Notes under the pieces: generated by a model
Databases searched by the model: none
Told to the model about the DNA's origin: nothing
What the model saw: the letters and a program-made list of their open reading frames with translations, nothing else
Position numbers and translations under genes: made by a program
Shown here: one piece after another, positions 8,982 through 17,117 of the stretch
Layout of the letters: each line of letters begins with the position of its first letter
Position numbering within the stretch: the first letter of the stretch is position 1
DNA from: Pirellulimonas nuda
GTDB taxonomy: Bacteria; Planctomycetota; Planctomycetia; Pirellulales; Lacipirellulaceae
Assembly: GCF_007750855.1 (NCBI RefSeq)
Contig: NZ_CP036291.1
Span: 4,650,001-4,714,000 of the forward strand
Direction of reading: 5' to 3'
DNA: 64,000 bases

Positions 8982-9776
8982 ATGCGAAAGCTACGAATTG
9001 TTTGGCTGAGCCTCATTGTTGCGTCCGCGCTGCCGGTCGGGACGGCGGCGGGACAAGATGCCGGGGCGACGACGGTCGAAGCAGAAGGCTCGCCAACGAA
9101 CGTTGTACCCCTCGGGGCCGAATCCGCACCAACGGCTCCGCAACCAATTCGACCGGCCGAGATCACGTCTCAGGCGACGGTGGTTTCGACTAGGCTAGAC
9201 GTGATCGAGAGTGAGCTCCGCCCGAATCCGGAGATCGCCTGAATCGCTATGGATTTCTTCGATGACGGCCAGGCGATGGCCGAACTGCGCGGTGACTTGA
9301 CCGCGCTCGACGCCGACACCGTGACGGCTCTGCGTCTGGAAGATCAAGGGCGCGAGTGGCGACTGATCGCCGAGAAATTCGGCCGATGGGAGCACCTGAT
9401 CGTCAAAGAAGTCAAGAACTGGACACTCTCGGGAACCACCGCCCGCGTCGAGATCTTGGTGGGAACGGCCTATGACAGCAATCCTCGTGAGGTGCTGGAG
9501 ATCCTGCTCCGAACGGCCCGGGAACACGAATTTGTCCTCGAAGAGCCTGAGCCATTCGCGATGATGTTCGGCTTTGGCGAATCGGCTCTCAACTTTCGAA
9601 TGTTTTGCCACACCCATATGGACAAACGCGGGATCGTAACCAGCGATCTACACATCTCCATCCTGGAAGCATTGGGCGAAGCCGGAATTGAGATACCGTT
9701 TCCACAGCGGGACTTGCGTCTGTCATCGATTGACAAGTCTGGCTTCGGAATCGACAGGACCGCCGGCGCCAACTAG
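8982..9776 (+). pseudogene. MscS/KefA-type mechanosensitive channel remnant (stop codon plus internal deletion)
   Basis: The frame starts at ATG 8982 with a signal peptide (LRIVWLSLIVASALPVGTAAG). It is interrupted by an in-frame TGA at 9240-9242 and resumes in the same frame to 9776. Residues before and just after the stop (STRLDVIESELRPNPEIA, stop, then MAELRGDLTALDADTV) resemble the periplasmic coiled-coil region of large KefA-type channels. From about 9410 the sequence jumps to the MscS cytoplasmic domain: EVKNWTLSG, VEILVGTAYDSNPREV, and the C-terminal IPFPQRDL. All pore and membrane helices are missing. The whole frame is about 265 codons, against roughly 800-1100 for a full channel. 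It is best read as a decayed gene with a large internal deletion and one nonsense codon. Confidence 0.75.
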
Positions 9777-9958
9777 GGCGCCTTCAAGTCCTCTTGCGGC
9801 TGATCCGCCTGCCTAGGGTCACTCCGCTTGACACTGCCGGGCGAGTCAGCCGAGGCCAGTCAAAAGCGCCACCCGCCGTACATCAGCGGAGAAGGTCCGT
9901 GACAGAGTACTATGCGGTCACAGGCGGGTGATCCCGCAGACGCTCCCTGCCTTGCTAC

Positions 9959-11521
9959 TCAGGTTTGATAGCCGATGTTGCCGCTTAGCTTGGCGTTTGC
10001 CTTGTTGCGGATCACCCCTTCCTTGCCTAGATGACGGTTGTCTTTGACAACGTTCCCATTCGCGGGCGACCCCTGAATCAGGATACCGTTGCTCTGGGTC
10101 GTGTTGTCCGCCACGATCACGCCCTCACACGGCTGGGCGCCGCTGTTGCGATCGGACACCACATAGATGTCCGCGATATCGCCCGGCGTAGACACTCCGT
10201 TGCCTTGGATCAACAGACCGTCGATGGCGCCGCATTTGTAGATCGACAAGTAACTGTTGACCTTGTTGTTGGTCAGTCGGCTCTCGCGGACGTCGCTGTT
10301 GCAGTGGTCTTCGTGCATCAACCCTTCACCGTCGTTGATGTAGTAGGTGTGGTCGGCGCACCAATTCCTATGAACGCGACAGTCATTGCCATCGACGATC
10401 CAGCCCCAGCCTCGCATCTCGATGGCGCGGTTATCATTCGTTGACGACCCGGACGTCGCGTCCTCCCCTGTTGCCGTGGGCCGCCAGACGTCCTTCTTTA
10501 TGCGGGTCACGTTGTTCGCGCACAGAGTACCGTCCCCAGCAAACCCGATGCAAACGCGACCTGTATTGAAGACGTAGTTATCACGGATCACAATCCCCCT
10601 GCGGAATCCGTAAGGATGCGACTCGGGCGTGCCGTCGTCGCCGCTCCCACCCGCCCCGCCGACGCAATAGTGACCGACATACAGCCCGGGACGATTGTCG
10701 TAGTCGAAGACGACGTCAAAACGATCCGCACCGCCACGATTCGGCTTTAGCAGGAAATCCTTCATGGTAAAGTTGTCGTCGCCATTTTCCGGCAGGCGGT
10801 TGTTCGCTACAAGTAGGTTCTCAGAACCCTTCACGTCTATGGCCGCATGATGCCGAGAGGTGAATCGCTGCCACGCATGCTGCGTGACCCTCCCACTCGG
10901 GATGCGCGGATCAGCCACGGCACAATTCCTCAGCACGCATCCAAAGACAAGACGATTCCCCCCACACCGATGATCTTCCGCCTCCTCGAAGTGGATGTGT
11001 CCGCGGTTGATGTCGATGTTGACGACGCCGCAGTTCGCCGCAGTGGCTGGCGTTTCCAGGTAGATGCCCTTGAAGGCAGAGTCGATCGGGTTCCCTTCCC
11101 CCGTGAAGGACGGCCGGTACTGCGGAAACTCAAGCCGTGTCTCCGGACGGTAGGCCTCGTCGTGAGCGTTGGTTGTCTCGCGTGGCGTGGCGCCACGCAA
11201 CACAACCCCATCCTTAAGGTGGATATGGTTCTCAAAGTGGTAATCACCTGCCGGAAAGTAGATCACTCCACCGCCGGCCTGCGCCACCCGACTTTGAGCT
11301 TCCACAAGCCGCTTGTCCCAATACTTACCGCCCCCCTCCATGCGGGTTACATCAAGTACGCTGCCCCACCTAATCTGCTCGGTCCACGCCAGCCCTAGGC
11401 GTGATGTTGGATTGTTGCTTAGCGACTGAGCCGCAAGCAGCCATTCAGGCAAGAGCAGCGTTGCCGCCGCAGAAGCAGACAACGAAACGAATTCTCGTCG
11501 AGAACATCCCCACTGACGCAT
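9959..11521 (-). CDS. Tat-exported right-handed parallel beta-helix (pectate-lyase-like) protein
   Basis: This 520-residue protein begins with a twin-arginine signal (SRREFVSLSASAAATLLLP), so it should be exported folded by Tat. The body shows the pectin-lyase superfold. It starts with a strand region typical of the fold (GGGVIYFPAGDYHFENHIHLKDGVVLRG), followed by many Asn/Gly-rich helical turns such as NNRLPENGDDNFTMKD, VIRDNYVFNTGRVCIGFAG and IVADNTTQSNGILIQG. Catalytic residues of a specific lyase or hydrolase family cannot be picked out reliably, so the enzyme class is left open. It is transcribed away from the large operon on its right. A polysaccharide-related role fits the neighbouring hydrolases, but this is inference. 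Confidence 0.75.
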   Translation of the reverse strand: MRQWGCSRREFVSLSASAAATLLLPEWLLAAQSLSNNPTSRLGLAWTEQIRWGSVLDVTRMEGGGKYWDKRLVEAQSRVAQAGGGVIYFPAGDYHFENHIHLKDGVVLRGATPRETTNAHDEAYRPETRLEFPQYRPSFTGEGNPIDSAFKGIYLETPATAANCGVVNIDINRGHIHFEEAEDHRCGGNRLVFGCVLRNCAVADPRIPSGRVTQHAWQRFTSRHHAAIDVKGSENLLVANNRLPENGDDNFTMKDFLLKPNRGGADRFDVVFDYDNRPGLYVGHYCVGGAGGSGDDGTPESHPYGFRRGIVIRDNYVFNTGRVCIGFAGDGTLCANNVTRIKKDVWRPTATGEDATSGSSTNDNRAIEMRGWGWIVDGNDCRVHRNWCADHTYYINDGEGLMHEDHCNSDVRESRLTNNKVNSYLSIYKCGAIDGLLIQGNGVSTPGDIADIYVVSDRNSGAQPCEGVIVADNTTQSNGILIQGSPANGNVVKDNRHLGKEGVIRNKANAKLSGNIGYQT

Positions 11522-11811
11522 GGCGCTTGGTTCCTGTGCGTGGACGCGATCTGTGCTCGAGTACGAGGGCCGGAGGGAAACGGAGACAGGAGCATTTTAC
11601 ACCTTCCTTTGCCTCCCGGGAGCGCGTGGAGTGGGCCTCAGGCCGAGTTACGTCACGGCTTGCTCGACCGACGACTTGGAGCCCTAGGGCGAGCCGCGGC
11701 GGGTCGCATCGTGCTCGGCGTTGCTGGCTGGTTGGTGGACATACGGCTTCCGTCTACGTCAGCAACTGGACCTGTCCCCGATTCGCCCAAAACAAGCAGT
11801 GCACGCAGGCC

Positions 11812-14800
11812 TCAAGGCACACGGAGCAGTCGCTTGCCGAGCAGCATCACCCCCAGGTAGACGACCAGGTAGGCCCCCAGCCAGCCGAAGTCCCAGGCTG
11901 GGCCTCCGACGTACGCCAGCGGCGTCCAGAACTTGCGCTGGGTGAGCGGCCGGGGGTGGACGACGCTGAGCGATCGGACCGGGCCCCCCTCGCCGTGGCT
12001 GACCTGGGTGGGGGGTGGTGGGTGGGTGTCGCCGAACACTAGCGGGATGTCGATCGCTGCCGAGGGTTCTGCGGTGCTCAGCCGCGCCACGTGCCGCCCG
12101 GCGGCGTCGGCGGGCACGCGCAGGCGCCAACTGATTGTCTGCGGCGGAACGCCGTTGCGGAGGAAGGCGTTGAGCGAGCCCACTAGGGCCTCGCGTGCGT
12201 GATCGCCGGCGGCTTGCACCTCCCACGGCAGGCCGCTCAGCTCGCTCGCCTGCCACTGGCGGCGGAGGTCTTCTAGCTCGCCCCGGATCGCCGGCAGCGT
12301 GCGCTCGGCGGGGACGCCCGTCTCTAGCGCAAGCGCCTCGGGAACCTCCAGCGTCACGGGGGCGACAAAGTCGCCGTCGATCTCGGCCACGATGCTCACG
12401 CCGCGTCCCGGGTCGGGGTTCCACACCGCCGGGTCGACCCGTTCGGGGAACCACAAGAAGACCAGCATCATCGGGCCGAGCACCCAGGCCAGCGGCGCCA
12501 TCGAGGCCCGCAGCACGCGGCCGCTGACCGGCTTCACCGCGGCCAGCATCGCCGCACGGCGCTGGCTGTCCCGCGGCAGCTTGGCCGCCATCTGGCGCAG
12601 CTTGGCGGCGCGGCGCTTCGCCTCGAAGAGCCTGGCGTTGTCCGTGAAGCGTCGCTGAGCGATCAGCAGGAATAGTGAGAAGGCGCCGCCGACCAGCGCC
12701 ACCGCGCCGACCATGCCGATGCTCCGCACCAGCGGCCAGAGCACAAGATCGATCAGGCGGAATGAAGGGTCTTTGATCCAGGCCGCGGGGAGCAGGTAGA
12801 ACCCAGCGAGGAACAGGCCCCACAGCAGCGCGACCAACAGCGCCCGCTGGTTGGCGTTGGTTTCGCGCGAGCAGACGCGCGGCGGAAGCAGCGCCCGGTC
12901 GATCTCGGCAGAGTCTGCGTCGGGTTCTGCGTTGGGGGTCGCCCCGTCGCCGGCCGCGGCGCGGCAGACGCGGCCCTGGTTGGCGTCGATGCTGATCGTC
13001 TCGCCGTCCGCCAGCAGCTCGGTCGCGGAGTCGAGCACCACGGCGGGCAGGCCGAGCTCGCGGGCGACGATGGCCCCGTGCGACAGCGCGCCCCCGCGTT
13101 CGAGCACCAGCCCCGCGGCGTTTGCGAACAGCGGCGTCCAGGACGGGTCGGTGCTGGGGCAGACCAGGATGTAGCCGGCGCCGAGGTCCGGCGCGTTCTC
13201 CGGCGTGAGGACCACGCGGACCGGGCCGGTGGCGCTGCCGCAGGAGACCGGGTGGGCGGGCCACTGCTGCGTGTCGGGGGAGACCTGCCTGTACCCCAGC
13301 CGGGCGAGGTCGTCTCGCTCGATCACCCGCGGGGTGTACAGGCGCTTGGCGGCCTGACGCTCGGCGCGGCGTTTGGCGATACGGTCTTGCGGCAGGTAGC
13401 CGCCGCGGAGCGCGTCGCCGATCTCCGCGACGCTGAGGTAGAAGACGTCGTCGCCGATGCCCAGCCGGCGGCCGCACTCCAGCGCGGTGTCGCGCAGCAC
13501 GGCGAAGGCGCGCATCAAGTGGTACTTGCCGTCCTCGCGGAAGCGGACGTAGCGTTGCAGCAGGCGGGTGTGGGCTTCGAGCTGCGCGGCGTCGTCGGGC
13601 TTGAGCAGGCGCTTCAACCGCGCCAGCTCGGCCCCCGCCTCTGCGACGCGCGCCTGGTGCTTGGCCGCGGGGTCCGGGCTGTCGCGCAGTTGCTCGGCCA
13701 GCCGCTGCACGTCGCCCGGTCGCTCCCGCCAGCGCGGCGTCGCCAGGTCGAACTCTCCCGGCGCGCGGTGCCCGTGTTCGGCCAGCCAGCCCTCGAGCGG
13801 GCGCGTGCCGAGCGCCGTCTCGCGCAGCGCCGCGTTGGCCAGCGAGGTCTGGTCGGGCAGCGGGCTGACGCTCAGTGTGTGCACCAGCTCGTCGGGGTCC
13901 TCGTCCCAGAAGTTGTCCTCGATAAAGCCGTGCAGCCGGGCGACCGCCAGCGCCTCGATCATGCTCGGCAGGAATGCGTCGGCGCCGAACTCTTGCATCA
14001 CCTTGGCTTCGCGTTCTTCCCACAACGCGATCAACCCCTCGGCGTCGAGGCCGCGCAGGTCGCGGGGGGCTTCTTGCCGCAGCCAAGCGTCGACCGCCGG
14101 CACAAAGACTTCATCGAAGCAGCGGTCGAGCGTCTCGGCCTCTTGCAGCAGCGCGGCCGCCACCTCCCCGCCCAGCCGGCCGGCCCGCGCCTGGGCGCGG
14201 GCCCCGGATCGGGGGAGGGTCGGGGGCTGCTGGGCGGCGTCTGGATTCTCTCGCAGCAACGCCGGGTCGTACGCGAACGGGTAGTCGGCAAAGAACATCT
14301 CGGGCATGCGGGCGCAGTCCATGTAGATGCCCCCGCCGATCCGCTCAAGGAAGCCGTCTTTCTCCACCACGTCCGAGGGGGCGAAGCCGACGCGGCGGTA
14401 CATCCGCCCGAAGCCCCCCTCGCCCGACATGAACCGCTGGACCACGTCCCAACTCAGCGGCGTCGGGTTGACGAGCGTTTCATCTAGGTTGTGGCGCACC
14501 CAGGGGCCGCGTCCGGCGTCGAGCTCGCCACCGAGGCGTTCTACCGTGCGGGCCAGCAGCGTCTGGTAGGCCGCCGCGTCGTCGAGCGTGGTGATGGCGC
14601 GGGACTGCAGCAGGTGGACACGGCCGGCGCCGTCGATGGCCCACTCGATGTCCTGCGGGTGATCGAAGTGCCGGGCGGCCTTGCGGCCCAGTTCCCACAG
14701 CGTGCGGATCGAGGCGAAGCCGAGGCAGGCGCGGCGCCGCAGCGCGTCGGGGGTCTCCTCGGGACCGGCGGCGCCCGAGAGCAAACGCACCCGTTTGTCG

Positions 14801-15414
14801 GCGACGGTGTACTGGAGCACTTCACACGGCTCGGCGGCGACGCGGACGATGTCTGGCTGCACCTCGCCCGAGACGACCGACTCGCCCAGCCCCCACGAGG
14901 CCTCGATGAGCATCTCGCTCGGCGAGCCGGTGCGTGGGTTGGTGGTGAACAGCACGCCGGCCGCCTCGGCGGAAACGAGCTTCTGAACCACCACGGCCAT
15001 GGCCACGCCGGCCGGGTCGATCCCCTGCTCGTGCAGGTAGGCGGCCACGCGCTCGCTGCCGATGCTGGCCCAGCAGCGAACCACCGCGTCGACCACGGCG
15101 TCGGCGGTCGCGAGGTTCAAGAACGTGTCGTATTGACCGGCCATCGAGGCGCCGGCCAGGTCTTCGGCGGTCGCGGAAGAACGGGCCGCCACCAGCGGGC
15201 AGTCGAGCCGGGCGTAGGCGTCGCGGAGCTGGCCGAGGACCTCGTCGCGCCGAGCGTCGCGAGCCAGGTACGCGGCGGTCGTCACCACGAAGCCGTCGGG
15301 CACCGGCAGGCCGGCACGGATCATCGCGGCCAGGTTGACCGCCTTGCCGCCGACGAGCGCCGCGTCGGTCGCCTCGGCGAGTGGGATTACCAACGGCGAC
15401 TCGACCCGCGTCAT
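11812..15414 (-). CDS. PEP-synthase/rifampin-phosphotransferase-like enzyme with membrane C-terminus
   Basis: This 1200-residue protein starts at the ATG at 15414, which overlaps the preceding stop as ATGA, a sign of translational coupling. Residues 1 to about 310 form the PEP-synthase-type ATP-grasp domain (VGGKAVNLAAMIRAGLPVPDG, AARSSATAEDLAGASMAGQYDT, VLFTTNPRTG, IEWAIDG). A long helical linker follows, then the swivelling phosphohistidine domain with catalytic His779 in GGALSHGAIVAREL. No PEP/pyruvate-binding barrel is present. The order ATP-grasp, linker, His domain is that of rifampin phosphotransferases. Unusually, about 400 further residues follow with at least three hydrophobic segments (LLVALLWGLFLAGFYLLPAAW, VGAVALVGGAFSLFLLIAQ, WLGAYLVVYLGVMLLG). 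The substrate is unknown. It probably phosphorylates a small molecule or acceptor at the membrane (inference). Confidence 0.85.
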   Translation of the reverse strand: MTRVESPLVIPLAEATDAALVGGKAVNLAAMIRAGLPVPDGFVVTTAAYLARDARRDEVLGQLRDAYARLDCPLVAARSSATAEDLAGASMAGQYDTFLNLATADAVVDAVVRCWASIGSERVAAYLHEQGIDPAGVAMAVVVQKLVSAEAAGVLFTTNPRTGSPSEMLIEASWGLGESVVSGEVQPDIVRVAAEPCEVLQYTVADKRVRLLSGAAGPEETPDALRRRACLGFASIRTLWELGRKAARHFDHPQDIEWAIDGAGRVHLLQSRAITTLDDAAAYQTLLARTVERLGGELDAGRGPWVRHNLDETLVNPTPLSWDVVQRFMSGEGGFGRMYRRVGFAPSDVVEKDGFLERIGGGIYMDCARMPEMFFADYPFAYDPALLRENPDAAQQPPTLPRSGARAQARAGRLGGEVAAALLQEAETLDRCFDEVFVPAVDAWLRQEAPRDLRGLDAEGLIALWEEREAKVMQEFGADAFLPSMIEALAVARLHGFIEDNFWDEDPDELVHTLSVSPLPDQTSLANAALRETALGTRPLEGWLAEHGHRAPGEFDLATPRWRERPGDVQRLAEQLRDSPDPAAKHQARVAEAGAELARLKRLLKPDDAAQLEAHTRLLQRYVRFREDGKYHLMRAFAVLRDTALECGRRLGIGDDVFYLSVAEIGDALRGGYLPQDRIAKRRAERQAAKRLYTPRVIERDDLARLGYRQVSPDTQQWPAHPVSCGSATGPVRVVLTPENAPDLGAGYILVCPSTDPSWTPLFANAAGLVLERGGALSHGAIVARELGLPAVVLDSATELLADGETISIDANQGRVCRAAAGDGATPNAEPDADSAEIDRALLPPRVCSRETNANQRALLVALLWGLFLAGFYLLPAAWIKDPSFRLIDLVLWPLVRSIGMVGAVALVGGAFSLFLLIAQRRFTDNARLFEAKRRAAKLRQMAAKLPRDSQRRAAMLAAVKPVSGRVLRASMAPLAWVLGPMMLVFLWFPERVDPAVWNPDPGRGVSIVAEIDGDFVAPVTLEVPEALALETGVPAERTLPAIRGELEDLRRQWQASELSGLPWEVQAAGDHAREALVGSLNAFLRNGVPPQTISWRLRVPADAAGRHVARLSTAEPSAAIDIPLVFGDTHPPPPTQVSHGEGGPVRSLSVVHPRPLTQRKFWTPLAYVGGPAWDFGWLGAYLVVYLGVMLLGKRLLRVP

Positions 15415-17117
15415 GGCGAGGCGCCCCCCGCGTAGCCACGTAGCCCGCCGGTCTCGCTGCCGACAAACAGCCGCCCGTGGGCCACCAGCGGCGAGCTGAT
15501 GCTCAGCCCCTGGGCGCCCGGGTTTTCTTCCGAGTTGATGTAGAGCTTCTCGAGCTGCGTGCCGGAGGCCAGATCGAACCGCGCCAGGTAGCCGTCCTGG
15601 CTGACCGCGAACACCTGGCTGTCGGTCACCGCCGGGGCGGCGAGCACCGGCGCCACGCCGCTGATCCGCGAGGCCCACTGCCGTGAGCCGTCTTTCGGGT
15701 CGAGGGCCACGACCTCGCCGTTGGCCACGCCACACACCAGCCGGTCCCCCGCCGCCACGGCCCCGAGCACCGCGTCGGGCAGATCTGCCTGCCACGCTAC
15801 CTTTCCGGTCGCGGCGTCGAGCGCCATGACCACGCCGGCCGGCTTGGGGTCGCGGTACACGAAGTCGCCGTTCCCCCCTCCGGCGATCACCAGGTCGCCC
15901 AGCAGGGTGATGGCGCCGGTGATCGGGTAAGGGGTCGGGGTCCGCCACAGTTGGCGCTCGCCCGCCGCTGCGGCGGGGTCGGTTTTTAGCGCGACGATCG
16001 CGTTGCCGTTGAACCCGCTGCCGATGTACAGCACGCCGTCGCGGACCGCCGGCGAGCTCTCCGGGTCGGCGACGTCGTGCCGCCACAGCTCGCGTCCGTC
16101 GTCGAGGCTCGCGGCGAGCACGAAGCCGGGGTGGCTGAGCGCCTTGTGTGTCGCGGGGTCCTCGATCGCCCCGGCGCCGATATAGACCGTGTCGCCATCA
16201 ATCACGGGCGAGCTCTCGAGGTGCAGCGGCGTTGGCAGCGTCCAGCGAACGCGGCCCGACTGGGTGTCGATGCAGATCAGCGTGCACTCGCTGTCGGGGT
16301 GGAGGCCCTGGCCGATCACCAGGGAGCGGCCGTCTGCGCTGATCGCGGGCGAGCTGAAGAATCCCTTGAACTCTTCGTCCCCGGCCTTGTCCACCGACCA
16401 GAGCTGCTTGCCGGTGGCGGCGTCGAGGCAGAACACCGCGCCGTAGGTATCGGGGGGGTCCAGCAGGCACGAAGCCCCGTAGATGCGGTCGCCGTGCACG
16501 GCCGGGCTGGAGAGGATCATTGCTTCGGTGTCTTCGCTTTCGACGCCCGACTCGTCGATCCACCTCGGGTAGTGCTGCCAGAGCTTCTTCAGCCCGACCG
16601 AGGGCGCCGCGCCGATCACGCCCAGGCGTTGTGGGCCGACGCGGAAGATGAAGGGCGCGGCGCGCGCGGCGGTCGCCTCGGGCGCCACTGGCCGGGGCGG
16701 GTCGGCAGCGGCCGGCTGCGCACCGGCAGGCCCAGTGGCGGTCCGGTCCCGCGCTTCAATGCGGGCCAGGGCCACGGCGGTCCAGTCGACGTACACGGCG
16801 CCCCCGCTGCTTGCCCCTGTGGCGGGAGCGGCCGCGCCTCGGCGGCTGGCGGCTACGTCGGCCGACCCGCCGTGGCTAGGCCAGTAGGCGATGGCGAGCC
16901 CCGCCAGTCCCGCCAGGCAGAACACGGCGACCGGGACCCACGGCTTCTCTCGGCACACACGCAGCAGCTCGCGCGGCTTGAAGAGCAACGCAACAAATGT
17001 GGTAACCGCGGCGAGGATGACGGGGAACAGCGCGGCGCCGGCGTTGACCACAATCGGGACGACTGCGATAGGAACGCCGAGATGGCCGACCCCCTCCAAG
17101 AGGCTAGAATTCATCAT
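15411..17117 (-). CDS. Membrane-anchored PQQ-type beta-propeller protein
   Basis: This is about 568 residues with two N-terminal membrane segments (VPIVVNAGAALFPVILAAVTTFVALL and VPVAVFCLAGLAGLAIAYW). A Pro/Ala-rich linker follows, then a PQQ-type propeller of repeated blades (YGAVFCLDAATGKQLW, LICIDTQSGRVRW, VALDPKDGSRQW, ARFDLASGTQLEKLY), as in BamB-like proteins. The ATG at 17117 was chosen because GAGGT lies nine bases upstream. A GTG at 17132 is an alternative. The gene overlaps its upstream neighbour's end by 14 bases and its own stop overlaps the next start (ATGA). It is probably a scaffold or sensor in the same complex as its neighbours (inference). No dehydrogenase catalytic residues were recognised. 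Confidence 0.85.
   Translation of the reverse strand: MMNSSLLEGVGHLGVPIAVVPIVVNAGAALFPVILAAVTTFVALLFKPRELLRVCREKPWVPVAVFCLAGLAGLAIAYWPSHGGSADVAASRRGAAAPATGASSGGAVYVDWTAVALARIEARDRTATGPAGAQPAAADPPRPVAPEATAARAAPFIFRVGPQRLGVIGAAPSVGLKKLWQHYPRWIDESGVESEDTEAMILSSPAVHGDRIYGASCLLDPPDTYGAVFCLDAATGKQLWSVDKAGDEEFKGFFSSPAISADGRSLVIGQGLHPDSECTLICIDTQSGRVRWTLPTPLHLESSPVIDGDTVYIGAGAIEDPATHKALSHPGFVLAASLDDGRELWRHDVADPESSPAVRDGVLYIGSGFNGNAIVALKTDPAAAAGERQLWRTPTPYPITGAITLLGDLVIAGGGNGDFVYRDPKPAGVVMALDAATGKVAWQADLPDAVLGAVAAGDRLVCGVANGEVVALDPKDGSRQWASRISGVAPVLAAPAVTDSQVFAVSQDGYLARFDLASGTQLEKLYINSEENPGAQGLSISSPLVAHGRLFVGSETGGLRGYAGGASP

Noticed and set aside
9249-9776. A separate MscS C-terminal-domain gene starting at ATG 9249
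   Set aside because: It is in the same frame as the upstream piece, separated by one stop codon, and lacks any ribosome binding site. A single broken gene explains it better.
11759-14086. Open frame of 775 codons on the minus strand in another frame
   Set aside because: It is an Arg/Pro/Gly-rich shadow of the phosphotransferase-like gene.
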